Positions 7,324 to 13,111 of a stretch of DNA of 13,111 nt are shown piece by piece. The stretch lies in assembly GCA_905480085.1 (NCBI GenBank), contig CAJQPD010000291.1, positions 1-13,111 on the forward strand, given 5' to 3'. Origin of the DNA: an uncultured Acidimicrobiia bacterium. GTDB taxonomy: Bacteria; Actinomycetota; Acidimicrobiia; Spongiisociales; JAENVV01. The notes below the pieces were generated by a model. It had not been told where the DNA came from. It searched no databases and worked only from the letters and a program-made list of their open reading frames with translations. The position numbers and the translations under genes are program-made. Position 1 is the first letter of the stretch. Each line of letters starts with the position of its first letter.

Positions 7324-7330
7324 CCCTTAC

Positions 7331-8341
7331 ATGCCGGCCGAAGTCACCACGCCCGACCTATTGCGCGCAGACAACGCCAAGGTCATATCAAATCCGACCA
7401 AGACCCGACCTTTTTGGGGGGGACGCAGCCCCAAGTGGATCTGTCGAGTGATCCAGGGTACCGAGGGCGGCTGCTTGCCGGTGACAGGTGGGCGCTATCA
7501 GGTGAACCAGGTCAACCAGCCGTTCCTGCCGATCCAGGCCCAGCATGGTGGCACACCGCTAAATCTGCCAGCCAAGAATTTGCAGGTTCATCACTCGCAC
7601 CAGGAAGGCACCGAGGTCCAGCACAGTTTTGTTGACTATGCCATCGAGCCTCGGGTGGTTGAGCTTCAGACGATTCAGTCGGTTGTCAAGGTGCATCGCC
7701 GGATCGCTGATCTGTTTTCGGACCAGCATGATCAGCTTGAACTGCAACTCGGGATAGTGGCCGACTACATGTATGAGACCAAAGAGAACCTGCTTTTTAA
7801 TCATCCTGATTACGGGCTGGTCAACAATGTGGCGCCGAAGCTTCAGCTGGGCGACGCCGGACCACCTACTCCCGACGTCCTGGACGATATGTTGAGTCGG
7901 GTGTGGAAGATGCCCGAGTACTTCGTCATGCACCCTGAGGTCCTCGATGCGTTTCATCGTGAGTTGAGCGCCAGGGGTCTGGTGGCCGAGACCGTGCAGA
8001 TGTTCGGTTCTATGTTCACTTGCTGGCGTGGACTGCCGATCCTTCCGACCAACAAATTGCACCTGGTCGTCGACGGGGTGGATCTCGAGGATCCACAGAT
8101 CGGTGATCGCAAAGCGGGCAAAGCCATGTCCACCATCCTGCTTGTGCGGATTGGCGAACCGAAGCAAGGCATCGTCAGCCTGTACGCGGCCGGTACCGAA
8201 GGGACTGATCGGTTGCCGTTCATTGATGTCGAGTTCATGTCCTACGACTCGGCGGCGGTTGCTTCCTATCTCATGACCATGTATGCCGGCATGGCTGCCC
8301 TGACGCCTGGTTGCATGGCGTCGGCTGCGGTAACGGTGTAG
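7331..8341 (+). CDS. Family 2 (SrpI-like) encapsulin shell protein, HK97 fold
   Basis: The 336-residue product aligns by eye along its length with family 2A encapsulins such as Synechococcus SrpI, which self-assemble into a protein nanocompartment in the cytosol. Shared landmarks are KTRPFWGGRSPKW (24-36), RYQVNQVN (55-62), FVDYAIEPR (100-108), VHRRIADLFSDQHDQ (121-135), HPDYGLVNNV (158-167), PPTPDVLDDMLSRVWK (178-193), HPEVLDAF (201-208), FGSMFTCWRGLPILP (225-239), VRIGEPKQGIVSLY (272-285) and VASYLMTMYAGMAALT (310-325). There is no cyclic-nucleotide-binding insert, so it is not family 2B. Two segments look longer than in SrpI: about residues 63-98, ending in a His cluster (H87, H88, H90, H98), and about 247-266. 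It is the first gene of a four-gene operon that lacks the usual cysteine desulfurase. A phage capsid is unlikely, since no portal, protease or terminase gene is near. Confidence 0.88.
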   Translation: MPAEVTTPDLLRADNAKVISNPTKTRPFWGGRSPKWICRVIQGTEGGCLPVTGGRYQVNQVNQPFLPIQAQHGGTPLNLPAKNLQVHHSHQEGTEVQHSFVDYAIEPRVVELQTIQSVVKVHRRIADLFSDQHDQLELQLGIVADYMYETKENLLFNHPDYGLVNNVAPKLQLGDAGPPTPDVLDDMLSRVWKMPEYFVMHPEVLDAFHRELSARGLVAETVQMFGSMFTCWRGLPILPTNKLHLVVDGVDLEDPQIGDRKAGKAMSTILLVRIGEPKQGIVSLYAAGTEGTDRLPFIDVEFMSYDSAAVASYLMTMYAGMAALTPGCMASAAVTV

Positions 8342-8343
8342 TC

Positions 8344-8784
8344 ATGGATCAATTCTCTGTCGGCCCGAAAAGTCTTGAACACGGATTTATCGTCAACCAG
8401 CTGAGTCCGCCTCAGAGCGGAGATCTGGCGTTTCTCGGGGATCCGCTGCCAGCGCCGTTTCAGGGTCAGCCAGTATCGATCTTGCGGGGGTCCGATCGGA
8501 CATTTGGACCGCTTGCGCCGATGGAAGCCGCGGCAATCGGGGCGGTGATGCCCGCGGCTGGCGATGCATCCGGCATGGCCGGGCAAGCTCTGGGCGCAGA
8601 CGAACATGACCCGCGCAATATCGTAAACCATGATCTGGGTCTTCCCGATCTCGACCTTTCGGATCTTCCAGCCGATTTCGCCGAACGGGTCCGCAAATGC
8701 TGGCCCAAAGTGATGGCTACATTCATCTCGCTGATGCAGGAGCCAGAACCCTTCGAGGTAGGAGACCATGGCCCAATCGGTTGA
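8344..8784 (+). CDS. Uncharacterised low-complexity protein, candidate encapsulin cargo or cargo adaptor
   Basis: I do not recognise this 146-residue protein. The ATG comes two bases after the encapsulin TAG, with no strong ribosome binding site of its own, so translation is probably coupled to the shell gene. About residues 1-95 are rich in Pro, Gly, Ala and Asp with scattered hydrophobic pieces (GDLAFLGDPLPAPF, FGPLAPMEAAAIG, IGAVMPAAG) and look disordered. Near 98-109 is the repeated pattern LGLPDLDLSDLP, followed by one likely amphipathic helix (about 110-132) carrying the only cysteine (C119), then an acidic tail. In family 2A systems cargo enters the shell through a long disordered N-terminal domain. 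A stand-alone protein of that texture directly behind the shell gene suggests a cargo, a scaffold, or an adaptor for another enzyme. No catalytic motif is visible. The last 17 bases overlap the next gene. Confidence 0.75.
   Translation: MDQFSVGPKSLEHGFIVNQLSPPQSGDLAFLGDPLPAPFQGQPVSILRGSDRTFGPLAPMEAAAIGAVMPAAGDASGMAGQALGADEHDPRNIVNHDLGLPDLDLSDLPADFAERVRKCWPKVMATFISLMQEPEPFEVGDHGPIG
8755..8764 (+). promoter_or_regulatory. Ribosome binding site of the DUF4395 gene, inside the preceding gene
   Basis: GAGGTAGGAG lies just ahead of the ATG at 8768, within the last codons of the preceding gene. It supports the 8768 start and a 17-base gene overlap. Confidence 0.65.
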
Positions 8785-9244
8785 TCAATCGGCACTGCGT
8801 ACGAATCAGGCCTTCATCATCGGGCTGTTGGTCCTTGCGTTCATTGCCGATTGGGTCGGACTGGTCGCGGGCGTCGCGGCGGTGATGGCCGTTGGCACCA
8901 TCTGGCCAGAAGTTGGGCTGTTCAAGATCATCTACAAGCGATTATTGAAGGATCGGTTTGTTGCCCCCGATGTGATCGCGGATAACCCGCAGCCACATCG
9001 TTTTTCGCAGGGGTTTGGAGCAGTCGTCCTTGGCGTTGCCCTGGTTCTGTTTGCGGTTGCTACGCCCGTAGCCGGCTGGATTGTGGTCGGTGTCGTGGTA
9101 GCCCTGGCTGCTCTCAACTTATTCCTGGGGTTCTGCGCCGGCTGCTACTTGTACTACCGGCTGGCTCGCGCCAACGTCTCCGGCTTCAAAGCCGTGCCAT
9201 TGGGCGATGGTCCGCTCGGTATGCGGCCCCGGCAGAGCTCATGA
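8768..9244 (+). CDS. DUF4395 integral membrane protein with CxxC
   Basis: The 158-residue product matches the DUF4395 family pattern: two hydrophobic helices near residues 14-45, a basic loop with IYKRLLKDRFVAPD (about 55-68) and the motif NPQPHRFSQGFGAVVLG (about 73-89), then two more helices (about 84-101 and 103-125) ending in GFCAGCYLYY with Cys 123 and 126. Members of this family are often encoded beside or fused to thioredoxin or rhodanese proteins and are thought to work in membrane thiol or sulfur chemistry, though the reaction is not established. Here the next gene is a thioredoxin-like protein whose ATG overlaps this gene's TGA (ATGA), so they are very likely a functional pair. The link to the encapsulin is inferred from operon structure. 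Confidence 0.85.
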   Translation: MAQSVDQSALRTNQAFIIGLLVLAFIADWVGLVAGVAAVMAVGTIWPEVGLFKIIYKRLLKDRFVAPDVIADNPQPHRFSQGFGAVVLGVALVLFAVATPVAGWIVVGVVVALAALNLFLGFCAGCYLYYRLARANVSGFKAVPLGDGPLGMRPRQSS

Positions 9245-9660
9245 ACCCTGCGTTGTTTCGCCTGTTGATCGTGGTGGCATTGGGAGTATCTGCCTTTGGA
9301 GGGTTCCATGTATGGAAAGCCTGGTCGCTCCGCCAGTCGACCCGTCGGCTTCGCGCCATGGGGGAGACGACTCAGGTTTCGGTCATGTATTTCTCCGGCC
9401 CCAACTGTGCCCAATGCGTTGCTCAAGAGGCCGTTATCCGCCAGATCGAGTCCGGCGAGCCAAGCGTCGAGTTTGCTTCGTACGATGCGAGTGTCGACAT
9501 CGACGTGGCCTCGCGGGTCGGTGTCATGTCCGTCCCCACCACCGTGATCGTCGACAACACAGGCCGGGTGCACGCCCGGAATGGTCGGTTCGTCAACGCC
9601 GACCTCTTGCGCACCCAGATCAGGGCCGCCAAAACCAGTTCTGTGCGCCGACCTGGCTAG
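9241..9660 (+). CDS. Membrane-anchored thioredoxin-like protein
   Basis: This 139-residue protein has one N-terminal membrane helix (about residues 6-22), a basic stretch (WKAWSLRQSTRRLR), then a thioredoxin fold. The active site is FSGPNCAQC with Cys 56 and 59. The cis-proline loop is MSVPTTVIVD (Pro 99), followed by the usual glycine turn and last helix. CAQC differs from the CGPC of ordinary thioredoxin. Positive charge on the C-terminal side of the helix predicts that the thioredoxin domain faces the cytosol rather than the outside, which would let it reach an encapsulin. It overlaps the DUF4395 gene by four bases. The stop TAG shares a CTAG with the stop of the convergent SIMPL gene. An outward-facing thiol reductase is the alternative if the topology call is wrong. 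Confidence 0.87.
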   Translation: MNPALFRLLIVVALGVSAFGGFHVWKAWSLRQSTRRLRAMGETTQVSVMYFSGPNCAQCVAQEAVIRQIESGEPSVEFASYDASVDIDVASRVGVMSVPTTVIVDNTGRVHARNGRFVNADLLRTQIRAAKTSSVRRPG

Positions 9661-10292
9661 GGGCGGCTGATCGACAGCACGAGGATGACGGATGCCTCGA
9701 TGTCGATGGAGCCAGACACGAATGCTTGGTCGGCGCTTTCGGCCATGAGCTTGCGACCCGCCATCGGTATGGGGCCACCCACCCCGACTTCTTCGATGGA
9801 AACGACATCGCCAGCCGATACTCCGGCCGCTCCAGCGAACACCGCCGCCTTCTGCAAGGCGTCGGTCACGGCGGCCCGCTGGGCGGCGGCTTGCAGTTCG
9901 GCCCGACGGGTGGTGTCGAACACGAGTGACTGGACGGCGTAGGCGCCTGCGTCGATGGCCGAGGTGATGATGCCGTCGGTGGCGTTGATGTCTTTGATCA
10001 CGACGGTTACGTCGGCTGACGCCTCGTGACCGGTCAGGGCGTTCCGGCCGTTGGAGTAGTCGTAGACGGCGTTCAAGCGGAGACGGGACACTTCGATGGC
10101 GTCTTCGGCGATCCCGGTTGCTTGCAGCGCGACTCTGACGGAACCGACTGCGTCCCGGGTCTCCTGGAATGCTCCGGCTGGTTGGGCGGCAACGCGCGAA
10201 ACGGCGAGTTGCAGCTCGGCCCGGTCGGGTTCAACGTCAACCCGCCCCTCACCATGGACCGTGATACCTGTGGGTTCCTGGTTGGTTGTCAT
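9657..10292 (-). CDS. SIMPL domain (DUF541/YggE-like) protein
   Basis: The 211-residue product begins MTTNQEPTGITVHGEGRV and matches the SIMPL family: ITVHGEGRVDVEPDRAELQL at the start, VYDYSNGRNALTGHEASADV in the middle, and AVTDALQKAAVFAGAAGV plus a GGPIPM loop towards the end. The family includes E. coli YggE, linked to oxidative stress, and the mouse signalling protein SIMPL; no enzymatic reaction is established. Most Gram-negative members have a signal peptide, but none is visible here, so it is probably cytosolic. No clear ribosome binding site precedes the ATG. GATACT (10299-10304) lies six bases ahead and may indicate a leaderless transcript. The frame is open back to 10724, but that stretch overlaps the divergent toroid gene and is not family-like. 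It converges on the thioredoxin gene with overlapping stop codons. Confidence 0.87.
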   Translation of the reverse strand: MTTNQEPTGITVHGEGRVDVEPDRAELQLAVSRVAAQPAGAFQETRDAVGSVRVALQATGIAEDAIEVSRLRLNAVYDYSNGRNALTGHEASADVTVVIKDINATDGIITSAIDAGAYAVQSLVFDTTRRAELQAAAQRAAVTDALQKAAVFAGAAGVSAGDVVSIEEVGVGGPIPMAGRKLMAESADQAFVSGSIDIEASVILVLSISRP

Positions 10293-10298
10293 TGGGCG

Positions 10299-10304
10299 AG
10301 TATC
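10299..10304 (-). promoter_or_regulatory. Candidate -10 of the SIMPL gene
   Basis: The minus strand reads GATACT, four of six bases matching TATAAT, six bases before the ATG at 10292, in a region without a ribosome binding site. A leaderless start is possible. The match is weak, and a promoter further upstream is equally likely. Confidence 0.25.
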
Positions 10305-10422
10305 GCACGAAGCGGCGGCTTTGTTCTCTCGAATGTGACGGCCTTGTCGCTCAATACGAGAGGGAGAAGGAAACCGTCGAAGGTCCCTACCGGTTGGGGG
10401 GTCCGAACTCCAGACTGGGCAT

Positions 10423-11463
10423 ATGGTGCAGCGACCGACCTGGTTGGAACGCGTGAATGGCGACCCGTTGCCGTGGTTGCTCGACGAGTCGGACCCGGGA
10501 GTTCGTGCTGCCACCCTGATACGGTTGATGGGGAGGCCATCGTCGGATCCGGAGGTCATCGACCTGCGCAAAGAAGCCATGGAGAAGGATCCGATCCGAT
10601 CGATTTTGGCCGCCCAGGATGAGGCGGGCTGGTGGGTTAAGCCGGGGCCGGGATATGGCCCGAAGTACCAGGGAACCGTTTGGAATCTCATCTTCCTCGA
10701 CCAGCTCGGAGCCGATCCCGACAACGAGCGGGTGCAGAGGGCTGTCGATTACATCCTTCGCATGTGCCCCACCCCTACGGGCGGGTTCGGCTGCTCGGGT
10801 TCGCATATAGAACGTACCCCACCGCCTTCGGCATTTATTCATTGTCTAAACGGCAACTTGCTCAGGGCCGCCATCGACTTCGGGCGGCTAGACCATCCAG
10901 CGGTGAAAGCGGCGACAGAGTGGGCCGCCCGGACCATCACTGGTGAGGGCGTCGACCGTTGGTACAAATCCGGTACAAGTGGCCCCGGGTTCGAGTGTGC
11001 GGCCAACGAACGTAACCCATGCGCCTGGGGTGCCATCAAGGAGATGAAGGCTCTTGCCGCCATCCCACCCCGGCGCCGCACCCGGCTGGTCCGCCAGGCG
11101 ATCGAAGTCGGCGGGCAATTCCTATTGGCAAGAGACCCGGCGGTGGCGGACTATCCAATGGGGTACGGGAACGTCAAACCGTCCGGTACATGGTTCAAGT
11201 TGGGGTTTCCGTCCGGGTACATATGTGATGTGCTGGAGATCCTCGAAGTCCTCGATGAACTGGGCCGGGGGTCCGATCGCCGCTTGGACAACGCCAAAGA
11301 ATGGCTGTTGACCCAGCAGGATGACCTGGGCCGGTGGCGCAATCGGCGCGCGTACAAGGGCAAGACGACCGTGGAAATCGACCGACAGGCCCAACCGTCC
11401 AAATGGGTCACGCTGCGGGCCTACTCCGTCCTGGCTGGTGGCAGGAAATTCGTTCCTGCGTAG
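10423..11463 (+). CDS. Alpha/alpha-toroid (squalene cyclase/prenyltransferase-like) protein of unknown function
   Basis: The 346-residue protein consists of helix pairs typical of the terpenoid-cyclase/prenyltransferase toroid. Conserved-looking stretches are GDPLPWLLDESDPGVR (13-28), ILAAQDEAGWWVKPGPGYGPKY (61-82), TVWNLIFLDQLGAD (85-98), GGFGCSG (120-126), IHCLNGN (139-145), GPGFECAANERNPCAWGA (187-204), DYPMGYGNVKPSGTWFKLGFPSGY (243-266) and QPSKWVTLRA (324-333). Automatic annotation often names this family prenyltransferase or even 'nitrogen fixation protein NifH', although it has no P-loop and is unrelated to nitrogenase reductase. The DXDD acid motif of squalene-hopene cyclase is absent, so cyclase activity is doubtful. 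H140, C141, C192 and C200 are candidate metal ligands (inference). The ATG at 10423 has no good ribosome binding site; only a G-run about 25 bases upstream is seen. Confidence 0.85.
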   Translation: MVQRPTWLERVNGDPLPWLLDESDPGVRAATLIRLMGRPSSDPEVIDLRKEAMEKDPIRSILAAQDEAGWWVKPGPGYGPKYQGTVWNLIFLDQLGADPDNERVQRAVDYILRMCPTPTGGFGCSGSHIERTPPPSAFIHCLNGNLLRAAIDFGRLDHPAVKAATEWAARTITGEGVDRWYKSGTSGPGFECAANERNPCAWGAIKEMKALAAIPPRRRTRLVRQAIEVGGQFLLARDPAVADYPMGYGNVKPSGTWFKLGFPSGYICDVLEILEVLDELGRGSDRRLDNAKEWLLTQQDDLGRWRNRRAYKGKTTVEIDRQAQPSKWVTLRAYSVLAGGRKFVPA

Positions 11464-11487
11464 CCGGCTGGACCCAGATCAGCCGGC
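11463..11487. terminator. Stem-loop between convergent genes
   Basis: GCCGGCTG (11463-11470) and CAGCCGGC (11480-11487) are perfect inverted 8-mers with a nine-base loop, filling the 15-base gap between the toroid gene's TAG and the M1 peptidase's TGA. A hairpin here could end transcription in both directions. No T-run follows on either strand, so it would have to act as the U-less kind of terminator proposed for actinobacteria. Confidence 0.45.
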
Positions 11488-13111
11488 GAAGGTTTGGCGG
11501 ACCGCAAGCGCCTGGCGCAGGTCGTGAGTCGCATCAATCAGGGAGCGTCGCAGACTGGCGTCCAGGGTCTTGTTGTCAAGGAGACGGCCGGCCGCTTTCA
11601 GAGTCGAGGGATCGACGGCGAGTCTCGGGAAGAACACCGCGGCCGTTTTAGCCAGAATCCAACCCGAACGGACATCGACGGTCCTGGCCACCTCGGCGAA
11701 ATATCGCTCCACGAACGGGCCGGTTAGGTTCTCCTGGCCGCGTTGCCACATGCCGAGGCCGGCTGCTTCGAGTTCATAGTTGGAGGAGTCGACTGCTCCG
11801 GTAAAGCGTTCCCATGCATAGGACTTGGCTTGGGCATCGGGCAGTGAAGCCAGTGCTCTGGTGTGACTGACGGCCGACTGTGTCGTGGTTTCCTCTTCGA
11901 GCCATCGTCGCAATTCGGAGCGGTCGATCTCCCCAAGCTCAGAGAGCCGGATGAGGATTCTCCAACGCAGATCCAGGTCGAGAACGAGTCCATCGGGCAG
12001 ACCTCCATCCTGAAGCCAGCCGCGAAGCTGACCGGTATTCGCGCTTGAAGCGATTGTGACGCGCATGGCGGCGAGTTGAACACCCGAGCCGGGCAACGCC
12101 GAATCGAGTCGCAGTTGACCTGCCCGATGAACGGTGTCGATGGCCAAGGCAGGTTCGTCAAGCAGCTGTCCAGCGAGCTGGTCGACCCCGAACTGGCCGA
12201 GTGACGCGATCGCCAGGTCCTGGGTCTCGTTTGGCAGCGCTACCCCGACCAGATGCAACGCATCGGTTGGTGAGATGAGCGCATTCCACGTGCCGTCTCG
12301 CACGGCGTTCCATACGGCGGCCCGCATGAGGGGGTCGGACATGTCCGGGAGTAGACCGGGGAGTGCTTCGAGCGTGCCTTCGTCGAGCATGATGCGGGCC
12401 CAGGTTTCCTCTGCAGGATCGAGCAGGACCGGTCGACCGACCGGAGCCGGTACCGGGGTGTACTGGCTCGCCACAACCAGCGGCTCGATGAGCCACCGGT
12501 CGCCGCTGTGATGGGCGACGGAGATGGCGTGCTGCCGGTTTGCCGGCTGAGTGGGCGGTGAAGTGCGCACGACTTGTAGCTCGCCCGCGGTGTGTTCGAG
12601 TTGAAGGAGGTCGAGTCCGGCGGTTCTCAGCCAGCCGTGGATCCACTCGTCCATGTCACCCGCTCCGGCCGTCTCCCATGCCGAAAACAGATCATTCATT
12701 GAGGCGTTGCCGAACCGGTTGCGCGTGAGGTGTTCCCGTACGCCGGCCAGGAATACTTCGTCGCCGAGGCGGGCACTGAGCTGTTTGAGAATGGCCGACC
12801 CTTTGGCGTAGCTGATGCCGTCGAAATCCTGAAGGGCAGCTTGGGCGTCGAGCGCTCCCGTCCCGGCCACCGGGTGCGTGGTGGGCCGTTGGTCGGCTTC
12901 GATGCCCCATCGTTTGCGGCGGAGAGCGACATCGACCCAGGCGTCCTTGAACTCTGTGGCGTCGTTGGTGACCCGGTTGCCCATGTACTCGGCGAACGAC
13001 TCGTTCAGCCAGAGGTCATCCCACCACCGTGGCGTCACGAGGTCACCAAACCACATGTGGGCCATCTCGTGGGCGATGGTCGTGGCTCGACTAGTCCGTT
13101 CGTGGCGGGTC
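11479..13111 (-). CDS. pepN: M1-family aminopeptidase N (C-terminal part), cut by right edge
   Basis: The minus strand stays in frame to the right edge and gives 543 codons; the N-terminal part, usually 250-300 residues, lies outside. The zinc site is present: HEMAH encoded at 13057-13071, then 18 residues later the third ligand Glu in LNESFAEY (codon at 13000-13002). Further on, ISYAKGSAILKQL holds the Tyr expected to stabilise the transition state. The remaining part is the helical ERAP1-C-like domain typical of actinobacterial PepN. Upstream of the zinc motif the reading continues ERTSRATTIAHEM, matching the family, so the ATG inside the zinc motif (13065) is not the start. The enzyme is expected to remove N-terminal residues from peptides in the cytosol. 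It is convergent with the toroid gene. Confidence 0.95.
   Translation of the reverse strand, partial: TRHERTSRATTIAHEMAHMWFGDLVTPRWWDDLWLNESFAEYMGNRVTNDATEFKDAWVDVALRRKRWGIEADQRPTTHPVAGTGALDAQAALQDFDGISYAKGSAILKQLSARLGDEVFLAGVREHLTRNRFGNASMNDLFSAWETAGAGDMDEWIHGWLRTAGLDLLQLEHTAGELQVVRTSPPTQPANRQHAISVAHHSGDRWLIEPLVVASQYTPVPAPVGRPVLLDPAEETWARIMLDEGTLEALPGLLPDMSDPLMRAAVWNAVRDGTWNALISPTDALHLVGVALPNETQDLAIASLGQFGVDQLAGQLLDEPALAIDTVHRAGQLRLDSALPGSGVQLAAMRVTIASSANTGQLRGWLQDGGLPDGLVLDLDLRWRILIRLSELGEIDRSELRRWLEEETTTQSAVSHTRALASLPDAQAKSYAWERFTGAVDSSNYELEAAGLGMWQRGQENLTGPFVERYFAEVARTVDVRSGWILAKTAAVFFPRLAVDPSTLKAAGRLLDNKTLDASLRRSLIDATHDLRQALAVRQTFAG

Noticed and set aside
7559..8167. 202-codon minus-strand frame inside the encapsulin gene
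   Set aside because: It is antisense to a well-supported gene, has no ribosome binding site of note and no recognisable domain.
7331..8341. Phage major capsid protein instead of encapsulin
   Set aside because: The fold is shared, but motif order matches SrpI-type encapsulins, and no portal, terminase, protease, tail or integrase gene is nearby.
10326..10362. CTCTCG / CGAGAG inverted repeat in the SIMPL-toroid gap
   Set aside because: Six-base arms 25 bases apart are weak and may be chance; there is no promoter element to tie it to.
10293..10724. N-terminal extension of the SIMPL frame
   Set aside because: It is antisense to the toroid gene, low in family-like sequence, and the SIMPL domain starts right after the ATG at 10292.

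Overview
The window is chromosomal DNA from a high-GC bacterium. Codon use, TANNNT-type -10 elements, an actinobacterial-style PPDK and short intergenic gaps point to Actinomycetota, possibly an uncultured Acidimicrobiia-like lineage. That placement is inference; no rRNA or tRNA gene is present to fix it. Thirteen protein genes cover nearly the whole window. The longest gap without a gene is about 183 bases (7148-7330). I see no transposase, integrase, CRISPR array or phage module.

Left part, all on the minus strand (1-6135). A three-gene cell-surface cassette comes first: a small membrane protein with a DPGTGS motif (1841-2029), a two-part NoeA-like protein with a C-terminal SAM methyltransferase (453 to about 1838), and the first 149 codons of a multi-membrane-span protein that runs off the left edge. 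A promoter-like TACAAT overlapped by a perfect inverted repeat lies ahead of it. Next are pyruvate phosphate dikinase (2140-4896), with a striking 9-bp dyad touching its ribosome binding site, and an M28 zinc aminopeptidase (5059-6135).

Centre, plus strand (6257-9660). A TPR protein gene, possibly leaderless, ends in a good intrinsic terminator. After that comes the most interesting block: four tightly coupled genes encoding a family 2 (SrpI-like, HK97-fold) encapsulin shell protein, a 146-residue low-complexity Pro/Gly/Asp-rich protein that I do not recognise, a DUF4395 membrane protein with a CxxC, and a membrane-anchored thioredoxin-like protein with a CxxC. The usual family 2A cargo, a cysteine desulfurase, is not next to the shell gene. 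The operon therefore looks like an encapsulin variant tied to thiol or sulfur chemistry, with the unknown protein as candidate cargo or cargo adaptor. Gene overlaps (17 bases, then ATGA) argue that the downstream three genes are made together.

Right part. A SIMPL/DUF541 protein converges on the thioredoxin gene so closely that one CTAG supplies both stop codons. Then come an alpha/alpha-toroid (squalene-cyclase-like) protein on the plus strand and, convergent to it, the C-terminal 543 codons of an M1 aminopeptidase N that runs off the right edge. PPDK, the peptidases, the SIMPL gene and the toroid gene look like ordinary chromosomal genes. The encapsulin operon and the start of the methyltransferase gene are the places that need a second look.
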